In this document: positions 1 to 11,205 of the stretch, one piece after another
How positions within the stretch are numbered: position 1 is the stretch's first letter
Layout of the letters: each line of letters starts with the position of its first letter
From: Liolophura sinensis
Taxonomy: Eukaryota > Mollusca > Polyplacophora > Chitonida > Chitonidae
Direction: 5' to 3'
NCBI RefSeq assembly: GCF_032854445.1
Contig: NC_088303.1
Coordinates: 14,641,501-14,705,500 of the forward strand
Length of the DNA stretch: 64,000 bases
Notes under the pieces: model-generated
Database searches by the model: none
What the model was told of the DNA's origin: nothing
The model's input: the letters and a program-made list of their open reading frames with translations, nothing else
Translations under genes and position numbers: made by a program

Positions 1-264
1 AGATTTCATTACACCTGGATCCACGAGGTTTGGTGGTGTTACAGAGGCTTTCAAATATGTTGACGTAGGACGATATATATCAAATATTGTTTTCAAAGGC
101 CTGTCTGGTATGATTACAGTCACGTGTTGCGCATGCAGTATAGCTTTGTAAGCAACACATTCGGCATGTAATGCACACCTACGTTGTGTTCTGTGTACAT
201 ACGAACAGATGTGTAATCAAAACTCGAGTAGGGCTTAAATTTATTTATATATCTGTAAATTAGC

Positions 265-385
265 AACCGGCAGGTGGTTGAATGTTTCCTCCCACCATAA
301 TGCTCCCACCGCCGTTGTATAAGTGAAATATTCTTGAGTACAGTGTAAAACACCAGTCAAATAATAAATAAATCAAAATAAATAG
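265..385 (+). repeat. SINE 1 (ATTT-tailed), 5'-truncated copy
   Basis: The block holds the distal part of the commonest SINE in the window: the stretch around 'tcctcccaccataatgct', then the 'gtataagtgaaatattcttg' box, the 'cgtaaaacaccaatcaa'-like box and an A/T-rich AAATA tail. The tRNA-like head is absent. Orientation (head to tail) is plus. Compare the full copy at 13741-13997. Confidence 0.8.
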
Positions 386-1714
386 CTACCACTATTAGGA
401 TATAGTGAAGTTGTGTGCGTTTGAACTTGGACATACATGTAAATCACGACTTTGGGAATAAAAGAAACTTGCTTTGACCCGTGGTTTCTTCTCTCTACGC
501 TCATATGTGGTCAGCAGTATCATAAGTACCCGATTTTAGTTTTTTCTGATCTGGTCGCGTATTTTTGCATTTTTCAAAATTTTGTTAGGTAATTTTCTAT
601 AACTGAAAACTCAACGGCACGTTCAGCTGGCTGTTTACAGGCGTGTAATAAAACTATATATCAAATAAAGAAAGTCTGAGCCTTATAGAAGTATTGGGTT
701 TGATTGCAAAGATAAATAACCAAATCGACCTTTCAAACATCTGTTCACAAAGAGATGGATCCTTCACTCCAAAAATAACAGGCCTACCCATAACTGTGTA
801 TTCAGTTCAGTAAAACCTTCCAGGCAACAATGCCAGTCCCCCATGTTTTGCTTTGGATCATTTCCTAATGTTAGTGATACCACTATTGACCGACCAGGCG
901 CGTGATTTCATACCATACGAAAAATACAACCAATGTTTTTTTCCAGGATTCAACATGGGCTACATGCTAAAAGCATTAAATTCCAATGTTTGGATGATAT
1001 GACTGAATACAGATCATGGTTTTCAGTGCGACTTGATAAAGAAGAGCTTTTATGTGATAGCGTCGTATTTAATATCGGAGAGTATGACCTAGCAAATGAG
1101 ATTTAGCTTCAGCTGGTGACTGTTATTTGTTAATACGAAAAAAAATGTGCATATAACAGCGGTTTTCATCAGCGTGTGCAACCAAATATAATTTAATATT
1201 GAGAATTGCCATTTTCTAGATGACTTTCATCATTGAAACCATTGTATTCGCGAAGACCTCATTTGCAGCCACATCAGTGTATTCTCATAGGCTGGATATG
1301 ATTAGCTAGACATAATGTCTCATGCATTCCTCACCGCGGGGTGCAGGTACACGTGATTCAGGTGCATGTAATTACACGTATTTCAGGTTTGTTTCTATCT
1401 GTTCACAACCTTAATCTATTCAGCATGGAAAGTCTGTCTGCCTTATGGCCACACCCCAGTGAATAGTATTGCAGCAAAGGATTGAATGGCCAGTTTAATT
1501 GGGTACTTGAACTACCGACGATGCTCAATTTCCAGGCCTGATATTAAATTTTCTATAACAGAATATATTAAAACTCTTGCAGCGTTATGATTTGTGGCAA
1601 ATTATCTCACATTTCCGAGCATTTATGACTGTTATCTTAAAGCTGTTCTCTGAAAACAATCCAAATGACTGGATAAAATAAATCCGAGGAAATTTGAAAT
1701 ATAAAAGAATACAT
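386..1714. other. No supported feature
   Basis: AT-rich sequence without a convincing ORF, exon or repeat that I could match elsewhere in the window. Confidence 0.5.
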
Positions 1715-2215
1715 GATGAAGAGTAAAACCAGAGCTACGACGGCAATACATGTGATAGCTGGCAAACGCCCACTCGTAACCAGTGAATTTTATTCCAGTG
1801 TTTTATTCTAACGATTCATGTAAATGCTTAATGCTAGTAACTCATACGCTTCATTTCATCATGGATTAACCAGAATTTGTTCAAAAAGCGGGGATTATTA
1901 TTAGACGTCATTGTCTTTGGATTACTCAAAATGCTGTGATGTCGTCAAAATTGATAAATAATAAACATGAAAACAATGCAGAGGGGCCAGGCCCCGGAGA
2001 CGAGTAGTTCCCCAGCAAAACTCCGGTTTACAATACTTAGCCGTAAGACACCAATAAATAAAGTAATTGATTTAAAAAATACAGCATTGAGTGTTAGACA
2101 AGAGCAGTGAAGATAGTCTGATATTGGTTGGCACAATACGAATGTATTTGGGCGTGCATGTGGCTTGTTTGAACGTTTATCTCCGGTCTCTTATCAATTT
2201 ACTTCAGTCAGGGTT
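1715..2215 (-). repeat. Dispersed repeat family A, two adjacent copies
   Basis: On the minus strand this matches a recurring block whose landmarks are 'tttgccagctatcacactg', 'gctctggttttactctc' and a 'catttacatgaacagtt' segment. 1715-1915 is one copy. 1915-2215 aligns instead with the copy at 36170-36420 (shared 'aaacaatgcaraggg', 'ctccggtttac', 'ccggtctcttatcaattt'). Non-coding; class unknown. Confidence 0.55.
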
Positions 2216-2439
2216 TTATTTCAACTGGTCGTGTAAATACACAGTATATCCCTGAAGATACCTTTAGACATGTTTAACGCATTCAGAACATTTCGATAAA
2301 GCAAATACATATTCCTTCATTTGAGGATAAGATAATGTTTAAAGTGATTGTATTTTAAAACTCATAACAACACAGAATTCTGAGTAATTCAAGACACGTG
2401 GCGTTTAAAATATTTGCAACTATCACCTCTGTATTTTTT

Positions 2440-2610
2440 TTCACTTAACCTTGCTTAAGCCATGGTGCTACGTTGCTACATGTACTTTGTAGGCGTATAC
2501 ATGAACAGTTGAAATGAAACACTAACTGCGGTGAACTGACAAGTGGCCGGATTTTACCCATAAGGCGTGTGACCATTTGCCAGCTATCACGCTGTCGTAA
2601 ATTCTCGATT
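2440..2610 (+). repeat. Dispersed repeat family A copy
   Basis: Contains 'gcttaagccatggtgct', then 'tacatgaacagttgaaat' and 'gtgaccatttgccagctatc', in the order seen in the minus-strand copy at 17960-18190. It breaks off after 'cacgctgtcg'. Confidence 0.55.
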
Positions 2611-3009
2611 TTATTTTATCGAATATGGATCCCGGACTATCCTATGGAGACGAAAGGCAATAATTTTTTTAGAGCGTGCAAACATGTGTCGCCTCGCTTC
2701 ATGATGTTGTTTAAGTCTACTTGACCTGCATAAGGCTATAAGTATGTGTATGCATTGTTCTGATCCAGATCACCTCTTTGAATATATCAACACTTACAAT
2801 TAAAAGCTCGTACATACGTATACAGAGATAAATACATGTATTTTGATAAACCATAACTTATACATTCGGCACGATTTGGATCATTACAAGCTGTCGATTG
2901 CTTCCCTTTCCGTCCGCCCTAATGTTTTCCCTCTTAAACGTGTGCCTTCTTATTTTTTGGTAGTTTTTGTCGAACGTTGTTTTTGGAATTTATCTCTGAT
3001 TATAAACAA

Positions 3010-3180
3010 CTTATAAACTAGCATGGTACACGATTCGGATAATGATCTTATTCATTAATGACTTTCCAACATCACTGAAAACTGTTGACTGCTACTCTTT
3101 GCATAAATTCGGCATTTTACGATAAATTTTCGTACTTTGTGAGCTTTCGTAGTTCTTTTGTGATTATGATTCCTTACCTG
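3010..3180 (+). mobile_element. Penelope-like element 3' tail (solo)
   Basis: This stretch aligns with the sequence that follows the reverse transcriptase of the copy at 12.7-13.4 kb. Shared landmarks in order are 'actagcatggt', a 'catcactgaaaactgttg' block, 'ttttcgtactttgtgag' and 'attcctgacctgga'-type sequence. No coding part precedes it. It runs directly into the 70-bp array at 3165-4230. Confidence 0.6.
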
Positions 3181-4230
3181 GACGTCCATTATGGTTCATG
3201 GCTGGTGTACGAATGTCTGCCAGGATGTTTTTCATGGTTGTCGACTGGAACACGAATGTCTGTTTTGACGCCAAGATTGTGACTGCTGACCAAGGCGTCC
3301 ATTATGGTTCATGACTAGTGTACGAATATCTGTTTTGGCGCATATATTGTGATTCCTGACGTGAATGTCCAGTATTGTTCGCGACTGGTGTACGAATGAC
3401 TGCTTTGACGCCAAAATTGTAATTCCTGACCTGGACGTCCATTATAGTTGACGGCTGGTGTGCCAATGTTTTGATGCCTAGATTGTGATTCCTGACCTAG
3501 ACCTCCATTGGGTTTCACGGGTGTGTGCGAAAGTCTGTCTTGACGCCTTGATTGTGTTTCTCTACCTGGACGTCTATTATGGTTCGTGACTGGAATACGA
3601 ATGACTGTTTAGACCCATAGATTGTGATTCCTGACCTGGACGTCAATTATATTTCACGGCTGATGTGCGAATGTCTGTTTTGATGCCTAGATTGTAATTC
3701 CTGACCGGGACGTCCACTATGATTGTCAGCTGGAACACGAATGTCTGTTTTGACGCCTAGATTGTAATTCCTGAACGTCCATTATGGTTGACGCGTGGAA
3801 AACGAATGTCTGTTTTGACGCATAAATTGTAATTCCTGACCGGGACGTCCATTATGGTTGTCGACTGGAGCACTAATGTCTGTCTTGACGCATTGATTGT
3901 GATTCCTGACCTGGATGTCCACTATGGTTGACGCCTGGGAAATGAATGACTGCTTTGACGCATAGATTGTAATTCCTGACCTGGACGTCCACTATGGTTA
4001 TCGACTGGAACACGAATGTCTGTCTTGACGCCTAGATTGTAATTCCTGACCTGAACGTCCATTATGGTTGACGCGTGGAAAACGAATGTCCATTTTGACG
4101 CATAAATTGTAATTCCTTATCGGGATGTCCATTATGGTTGACGCCTGGAAAATGAATGTCTGTTTTGAAGTTTTGATTGTAATTCCTGACCGGAACGTCC
4201 ATTATGGTTCATGCCTGGTTTACTGTCTTC
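3165..4230 (+). repeat. 70-bp minisatellite, about 15 units
   Basis: Units start near 'attgtaattcctgacctgg', pass through 'gacgtccattatggttga' and end at 'aatgtctgttttgacgc'. Measured starts at 3966, 4036 and 4106 give a period of 70. Units starting at 3761 and 4036 are more alike than neighbours (both with 'gacgcgtggaaaacgaatg'), pointing to a four-unit higher-order repeat; unit 3761 lacks 5 bp. The left units are more diverged. Short frames seen here are by-products. Confidence 0.95.
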
Positions 4231-4239
4231 TGTAGGGTG

Positions 4240-5620
4240 GTTCTGTCCTTAACGTAACGTCAAAAAGAAAACAGCGGCATGTGCTAGTCGTTAATGATTT
4301 GTCTCCTAAGTCAATACAATATTTTGACTGACTTGCCTATCTCTCACAGCGCCAATCAGAATCGCTTCCTTATTCCTTTAACACCATCTTTACCTTCAGG
4401 TATAGCTATCAAAAGTTTCAAAAGCGGAACAAGTTGTCTAACCAGCTGTTTAATTATGTACAATTGGACGCTAATTTTGTCAGAATAAATGCAGTATGGT
4501 GTCATGGAGTTCAGGTGACTGAAATATCATGTTTAAGCAGACAATTGTAAAAACAGCTCCGATAAGGCAAACTGGCACTGAAACATTGACTTGAACAAAA
4601 AGAAGACGCCTGATTAATGTTGACTCAATAAAATTGTAATTTTTAAGGTTTCTATTGGTTGTATTCATGACATTTTTCATGATATGAGTTCTTGTTATGA
4701 ATGACACATTAAAGACAATAACATTAAAATACAAATACTTAGGACGGCCATTATCAACTGAAGCACGTAAAATTGTACTCTAACTCTTCATTGTCTAACG
4801 TCAACATTGTTCAGCATTCATTAGATTTTCAAATTCACCTGGCTTTCCGTGTCTTTTTCCATAAGTCATATGCCAGTGGCCACTATGTAACTTCATACTG
4901 AACCAGGGGATTTACTTGAATTGTCCCTTTCACCGGAGATCACTTCCGCACAAATATTCAACAGGAGACGTACTTTTAGTGACGTTATGTTTGTAGTAAT
5001 GAGGAAAGACCGTCAGCTACTTGCTAAAAGCTGGCAGTTCACTTCGTAATCTCAGGTTGTTGGCTCATTTGCAGTCTTGGATGTACATAAATGAAGTTCC
5101 GGCGTAAATACCTAAGCACCCACTCATACATATTGCCAAACTTATTGGCACTAGCATTAATAATATATGGCGATAGCGTATCATCTCACTCATTCCTCGT
5201 CCATCCATTTGCAAAAGAGTAAGCGTTACTGCAGGTTGCCGGTCTTCAGTTACACACCTGGCTTTGGCAACTTGTGGTGACGTAATGGTGATAGGTATCG
5301 ATGGTGATATTATCGTTAATACATCCTTGGAGAGTGAAAATGACCAATTCTCTCGCACTCAGTGCTTGTGTGAGGCGTTGGTGACAATATGCGGTCGACG
5401 ACGCCCATGTGGTCGTGACGGCAGCCAAACGTCTGTTGAAAAAAGTTCTTTACCCCGGGCATTCCAGTTTTCTCAAAACACAAAACTAATAGCCGCCGTG
5501 TAAGAGAAAAGTTCTTGAGAATGGCCTTCACTGAGTCACTGAGAGCAACGATCAAACCAGTAATATATTCCATCAAACCCTTCACTCTAAGTTTCTGAAG
5601 TTTTGCAATGTATAATTCTT
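4240..5620. other. No supported gene
   Basis: Several overlapping frames of 60-97 codons occur around 5065-5585 on both strands, but none has a recognisable motif, consistent splice signals or support from length. I see nothing else here. Confidence 0.4.
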
Positions 5621-5639
5621 TTGATGCTAGTGATGATAG

Positions 5640-5792
5640 TTACAGTGTTTCTAAGGACAGGACCTATGTATGTCACGACACTTACAGCGTCTCTCAGGAC
5701 ATGACCGATGTATGTCACGACAGTTACGTTGTTTCACGAAGACAGGACCGATACTACAGTTTGTCACGAAGACAGAACCGATGTGTGAGATT
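5640..5792 (+). repeat. 42-bp minisatellite, left part
   Basis: Unit core 'gatgtatgtcacgacagtta' followed by 'tctcaggacatga'. Core starts at 5666 and 5708 give a 42-bp period. The last units are degraded to 'cacgaagacaggaccgat' forms before the SINE insertion at 5795. Because 42 is a multiple of 3, the array stays open in several frames. Confidence 0.9.
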
Positions 5793-5794
5793 GA

Positions 5795-5999
5795 TTGGTG
5801 TTTTATACGACGGCGGTCAGCATTATGGTCAGCATTATGGTGGGAGGAAACAAGGCATTATGGTGGGAGGAAACAAGGCACAGCCTCTGGAAACCTACGA
5901 CCATCCGCAGGTTGCTGTCAGACTTTGACCCAGAAGCGAGAGGCTTCTGGGTCATTACGCTGCGCTAGCGCGCTAACCAACTGAGCCACGGAGGCCCCC
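5795..5999 (-). mobile_element. SINE 1 inserted in the 42-bp array
   Basis: Read on the minus strand it has the tRNA-like head (complement of 'ctgagccacggaggcccc', with an A-box-like 'tggctcagttgg'), the middle, and the tail end 'accaatca'. It carries internal tandem duplications ('gtcagcattatg' twice; 'gcattatggtgggaggaaac' twice). Flanks 'gaaccgatgtgtg' and 'gaaccatgtatg' look like an imperfect target duplication of the array unit. Confidence 0.85.
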
Positions 6000-6175
6000 A
6001 TTGAACCATGTATGTCACGACATTTATGGTGTATCTCAGGACATGAACGATGTATGTCACGACAGTTACGGTGTATCTCGGGACATGAACGATGTATGTC
6101 ACGACAGTTACGGTGTATGTCAGGACATGAACGATGTATGTCACGATAGTTACGGCGTATCTCAGGACAGGGCCA
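6000..6175 (+). repeat. 42-bp minisatellite, right part
   Basis: Core starts at 6008, 6050, 6092 and 6134 give an exact 42-bp period. Same unit as 5640-5792, interrupted by the SINE. Units here are nearly identical, unlike those on the left edge. Confidence 0.93.
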
Positions 6176-6229
6176 TAAAGTATACACATTGCTTCAACAG
6201 ATCCTGGCACTCGCCTTAAATTCATGGTA

Positions 6230-7640
6230 GTACTGTTTAAAAAAAAGGACTATAAATTTAGGAATGCATCCCATTAAACATTTTATTAGAATTCATAAGA
6301 CAACAACTTGTACAATATGAGGAAGGAATAATTTCCCTTTATATATACAAAAATATTCTCGATCTCGGTCATCTTCTGCATAACTTTTATCAGAAATTAT
6401 TTAAAAATCCATCACGGCATGGCAAGCAATACAAAAATCCAGTATGGTCTCAAAATAGCGCCAGTAATTGCCAGAAACAGAAAAATGAGGCATCTCAATT
6501 AGTACAAGCTGTAGAGAACATGTTAGCATCATTCATTTTTTAGTGTTCAAACACTCCAGAAAAACCTCACCATTGTTTCTTGCATTTTTTTCTAAAGTCT
6601 ATAAATGTCTTCCCATATGCCCCACGTACAAGATTCGAACTGTCTGTGCACGTAAATACAGGTCTGTTACAATACACGTCATCATAAATATAAACGATTT
6701 TTTTTGTTCATATGGCTGTATTCGTATTGTCGGCTGCTGTTCGTTCATACTGGCACACACAGATAACATCTGTCTCTATTTACAAGAATCTGGGTATGCG
6801 GTACAAGTTTAAACAATTTCATATTTGATGAAATCAAACACAAACAAAAAACAAACAAATAAAACCAAGCAAACAATAGGCAACACTTATGAGGCAAAGT
6901 GAATGAATATACTATACAAATCACATAAAACTACATATAACTATACTTTTATCGTGTTCGTGCATAAAGAAAAAATGATTTTTAACAATCCCAAGATGAG
7001 AAGAATAAGCACACATCACAAGAGAATTAACCACGAGCAAGCTGTACATGTGTGTCTGGAAAAATTCTTCGAGGCACCATTGTTTGTTAGGACTATTATC
7101 TCACTCATGCTCCAGAAAAAATCAAATAATTTCGTTCCAAAGCAGGAATATTTACAAAACAAAATGATTTAAAGAATGGGTCAATTGTATTAGACTAGAA
7201 TAAGACAATAAATACGAAACATTGTGACCGCTTGAAGGGTAATATTCGACAGGCATCGAAAACAAATATTGTTTTAATAAATTTTAATAAATAGGCCTTT
7301 TTCCTATTCGAAATATCGGACACCCAAGCATTTGTCTATTTACTTGAGCATACACAGCAATGAAAATATTGTTTAAAATAATGTGAAATAATACAAAAGT
7401 CAAAATCCACGCTTTGTTGACGTTCACAATTTATGCTTGGCAGAATATTTTGATGTCTGACATAATTTCCGAGTTATTGCCGAGCATAGTTCTCAGAATA
7501 CCGACAAGCCTTGTTCATTTCCATAGCGTCCATAGTTGTTCATCTTCTCATCTTGCCTTTTGCCTCGTCGTTTGCTGGATACATGTACTGCCGACGGCGA
7601 GTGAAGTGTCTGGGTGTACACGATCTCGAAGAAGTGTTGT
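6230..7640. other. No supported gene; probable 3' flank of the GPCR gene
   Basis: AT-rich, with frames up to 93 codons but no motifs. The part next to 7660 would include the 3' untranslated region of the minus-strand GPCR gene. Confidence 0.35.
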
Positions 7641-7660
7641 GTGTAGGTCTTGTTTTGAGC

Positions 7661-8725
7661 CTACACCGTATGCATCCGGGTGCCTGTCTGTGTAATCAAT
7701 TCCAGCTCCTGTGTGTAGCCTTTTACGTCATGCTTTGGCATCATTTCTAGAAACGACTTCCTAAACTTTTGGCTCATAGAGCAATAGAGGATGAAATTGA
7801 CGGAATTATTGACGAGAGCGATGATGTCCATTATATCTCCGAGCGGCATATAAACGTTCTGGAAAAATCCTTCCGTATAACAGCTGATAAGAACCATTAT
7901 GCCCTGGGGCAGCTCTGTGATGAGATACATGACGATAATAATAAGCAGCATCAGGGTGGTCCGGTGATGCTGGCGGGTCCTCTGTCCGCCCATTGACGTC
8001 TTCAGACTGTCTGCGCGTTGTTTTACGTCAACCAATGTGTTAAACAGCATACCGCCGAATACTGCGATTAAAACAGACGGGATTATTTTTCCTGCAGTTC
8101 CATATATCCAAAACATGGCCAGTGCAATTGGATTTGGATTACTTGTGCCGATGCCCATATCTTTTAAGCGATAAAGGGTTTGGTTCGGGGAGATCTCTCT
8201 TTGCTCCACTTGCGTTAGGATGTAATTAGGACACATGATAACCGCAGACATTATAACAGTGGCAGGAATAACCAGGCATGTGGACCGGAATTTGAAACAT
8301 TTGTTCCGTGGAGAGGGCGACCTCAGGTAGTAGTACCTGTACGCGGCCAGATACACTGCCAACCAAATCGAGGCCGTGTGCAATACAGCCGTAAAGTTAC
8401 TGTGGAACATCAGAAACTGTGTCCACCCTAGAGAATATTTCTGGGGAGACGGCGTCAAGTCAGACTTAATGTAAAAATGGATGACAAAGGGCACATAACA
8501 TACCATGAGACACAAGTCTGAAATGGCAATTCCAGTGAGAACGCAGTTGATTGAAGACCTGAGCTCTTTCCGAGTTAAAATGAGGATGTTGATTATGTTG
8601 GTTATGATTCCAAAGAAGCAGACGACAAGACTGATGTATGGATGCATGTGCCAATACCACGTGGCCACGAGCAGCAAGTCAGGATGCGGCTCGCTGTACA
8701 TCCCTGACATTGTTTCATTCGGCAT
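7661..8725 (-). CDS. Rhodopsin-like GPCR, Srw / sex-peptide-receptor-like class (peptide receptor)
   Basis: Complete intronless frame of 354 residues, Met to stop. Seven hydrophobic helices lie at about 29-50, 58-80, 104-130, 150-168, 202-228, 256-280 and 294-314. Visible hallmarks: the helix-2 'ISD' aspartate (D70); helix 3 with 'FLMFHSNFT', 'IWLAVYLA' and Y-R-Y (129-131) in place of D-R-Y; 'LPQG' (272-275) in helix 6; 'NSVNFILYC' (307-315) in place of NPxxY; and helix 8 'MSQKFRKSF'. The usual helix-3 cysteine is absent, as I recall is normal for this class. Sequons at N3 and N181 suggest glycosylation. From family knowledge, relatives bind FMRFamide/myosuppressin/myoinhibitory-type peptides at the plasma membrane and signal through G proteins. 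The ligand cannot be told from sequence. It is the only intact host gene in the window. Confidence 0.92.
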   Translation of the reverse strand: MPNETMSGMYSEPHPDLLLVATWYWHMHPYISLVVCFFGIITNIINILILTRKELRSSINCVLTGIAISDLCLMVCYVPFVIHFYIKSDLTPSPQKYSLGWTQFLMFHSNFTAVLHTASIWLAVYLAAYRYYYLRSPSPRNKCFKFRSTCLVIPATVIMSAVIMCPNYILTQVEQREISPNQTLYRLKDMGIGTSNPNPIALAMFWIYGTAGKIIPSVLIAVFGGMLFNTLVDVKQRADSLKTSMGGQRTRQHHRTTLMLLIIIVMYLITELPQGIMVLISCYTEGFFQNVYMPLGDIMDIIALVNNSVNFILYCSMSQKFRKSFLEMMPKHDVKGYTQELELITQTGTRMHTV

Positions 8726-8739
8726 TACGCCCTAGTTGA

Positions 8740-9125
8740 ATTTAGTGGAAATGTTGATAATCCTGAAAAAAAGTCACTTAAGAACTGAATCTGCCCAGGT
8801 GTGTTATTTCAGACGGCATAGGCTAGCTAAGTTAATATTCCGGTCTGTGGTCTGTTTATGAGCGACACAGGTATAGCTATAGCCTCTGTGTATTGTTCTT
8901 AAATCTCAGCATATGAAATCAGCTCGATTCCGTCTTTCACTGTAGCCGAAAGACCTCTGACATCTTAACAGTTGGCCTTCAGCCCGTCCAAATAGTGGAT
9001 TTGGGTATTCTCCTCATGTGCCCGGATTTCAGAAGAGAATCTGTGAACAAATAAAGGTTAACATTAAGCAGGAGCATCACTGTATCGTTTCGTAGGTCTG
9101 CAAACAAGTCATTGTTGAAAATAAC
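8740..9125. other. Upstream flank of the GPCR gene
   Basis: Would contain the promoter and 5' untranslated sequence of the minus-strand receptor gene. I could not identify a convincing core promoter element. Confidence 0.3.
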
Positions 9126-9129
9126 ATTT

Positions 9130-10070
9130 AAATTCAATTGATAGAGCTGCAACTTAGCCAATAATCCCTGCATTCTCAAAGGTAATGACAGAACTGCAGT
9201 ATGACTGATTATCTGTGCATTTTCAAAAATGCTGATAGACCTGCAACATAGCTGATAATCTGAGCATTCTCAAAGATAATGACAGAACTGCATCATAGGT
9301 GACTATCTCAAATTTAATGACAGAACTGCAATATAGCTGATAATCTGAGCATTCTCAAAGGTAATGACAGAACTGCATCATAGGTGACTATCTCAAAGGT
9401 AATGATAAAACTGCAATATAGCTGATAATCTGAGCATTCTCAAAGGTAATGACAGAACTGCATCATAGGTGACTATCTCAAAGGTAATGACAGAACTGCA
9501 ATATAGCTGATAATCTGAGCATTCTCAAAGGTAATGACAGAACTGCATCATAGGTGACTATCTCAAAGGTAATGACAGAACTGCAATATAGCTGATAATC
9601 TTTGCATTCTCAAAGGTAATAATAGAACTGCAATAAAGCTAATAATCTGAGCATTCTCAAAGGTAATGACAGAACTGCATCATAGGTGACTATCTCAAAG
9701 GTAATGACAGAACCGCAATATAGCTGATAATCTGAGCATTCTCAAAGGTAATTACAGAACTGCATCATAGGTGACTATCTCAAAGGTAATGACAGAACTG
9801 CAATATAGCTGATAATCTTTGCATTCTCAAAGGTTTTTGACAGAACTGCAATAAATCTAATAATCTGAGGATTCTCAAAGGTAATGACATAACTGCAATA
9901 TAGCTGATAATCCGAGCACTCTCAAAGGTAATGACAGAACTGCAACATGACTGATTATCTTTGCATTTTCAAAGATATTAACAGGCGCGCGGGTGACAAT
10001 CTCAAAGGTGATGATAGAGCTGCAACATAGCTGATAATCTGAGCATTCTCAAGGGTACTGACGGAACTGC
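9130..10070 (+). repeat. 85-bp higher-order minisatellite (47 + 38 bp subunits)
   Basis: The unit combines 'gcattctcaaaggtaatgac' + 'agaactgcatcataggtgac' + 'tatctcaaaggtaatgacag' + 'aactgcaatatagctgataa' + 'tctga'. Starts at 9349, 9434 and 9519 give an exact 85-bp period. The two subunits share 'tctcaaaggtaatgacagaa'. Edges (9130-9300 and 9830-10070) hold diverged single subunits, as expected of an array expanded from its middle. Confidence 0.95.
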
Positions 10071-10079
10071 ACCGTTATA

Positions 10080-11030
10080 ATTGTTTATCTCCGACATGAA
10101 GATGATACTGACAATGACTACGCATGGCAGAAATGATATTCTGTCGCTATGATTTTGAGGTAAGGGGACACATAACAGTATGAAAAAAGGAGTAAAGTGG
10201 AGAAAATGTACATGGGCTAAACATATAGGAGAAGCAGCAAAAATGAAATGACTGTTTACATGCATAACACTTGGACCAGAGGGTAAGGGTTTAACACTGT
10301 GGCAAAAAGAATTCTAAACTTTGTTTTTGTTACATTGTCGTGTTGTTATTGAGCTGATGTATAGCACTGCTGCATTAATGTAAATACTTCATCCTGCTTA
10401 TTATCAAGTACCCGGATTAGTTGAAAACTCTAAGCCTTCCTACGTCAAAAAAAAAACCCCTCGCAGATGTACATATATGCGTCTTTGCCTGCGCGCCTGT
10501 TATCTTAATTCCGACTCACCTTGAATAAAGGACCATTTGGAAAACGAACATGTCATTTTAATTACTCAATCATGCCAATAAAATTTCCATTGCCTGGTGT
10601 GGAAATTTTTCTTGCCTTTGGAAAGATTTGAAATTAGGCCTCAGTTTTCGCGGTATGAAGATGTTACAGGCTTTCAGTGGATATACATATACTTTTACAT
10701 GGGCGTAAATCTAAATCAGGTGACAATCTGTAAAGATGGTTTCCGCTAGAATAAAATATTTGCTCCATGACGGCAGAGGGTCTTTTAGATGGATTTGACA
10801 TTTAGAATTCATTTTATGTCCATTTATTTGTTGGGGCTATTTATTTCTGTCAAGGGAATCTGCATGACCATCCATACGGCAACTTGCTCAGTAGGGATAA
10901 CAAAATAGGACGAATGACTAATTATAATGACTATAATATAATGACTAATTGAAATTATAACAATTATTCGAATATACAAATTCATGCGTCCTTAATAAAC
11001 AATTTAATAATATTAATGGCTAGTGCGTTG
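10080..11030. other. No supported feature
   Basis: AT-rich sequence with no motif-bearing frame and no match that I noticed to other parts of the window. Confidence 0.4.
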
Positions 11031-11034
11031 TTAT

Positions 11035-11170
11035 TTATTTATTCATCTATTTATATTTTTATTCAATTTGATTTGTGCAGGAAACGCCAATGCGTTGTAA
11101 ACCACCGACTTTAGGCAGGTCACTGACAAACTTTCGCCACGTGTGACTTATACACTTACGTACCATACTG
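11035..11170 (+). repeat. Dispersed repeat with 'aaccaccgac' core
   Basis: Shares 'aaaccaccgactttaggca', 'ggtcactgacaaactttc' and 'cgtgtgacttatacac'-like order with 12060-12170 and is preceded by an ATTT-rich stretch. Probably a SINE or another short interspersed element. No internal promoter was recognised. Confidence 0.45.
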
Positions 11171-11205
11171 CAAAGTGGAAATGATACATCTTCAACTGCC
11201 CATCG

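Noticed and set aside
3232-3518. Minus-strand frames with repeated segments
   Set aside because: They are by-products of the 70-bp array.
5918-6225. Repetitive 70-90 residue frames on both strands (His-Arg-Asn-Cys-Arg-Asp repeats)
   Set aside because: They are translations of the 42-bp minisatellite, which stays open in several frames because 42 is divisible by 3.
7769-7996. Plus-strand frames at 7414-7996 and 8505-8735
   Set aside because: Shadows of the GPCR gene on the opposite strand.
9130-10070. CRISPR array
   Set aside because: Repeats are contiguous without unique spacers and the genome is eukaryotic; it is a higher-order tandem repeat.
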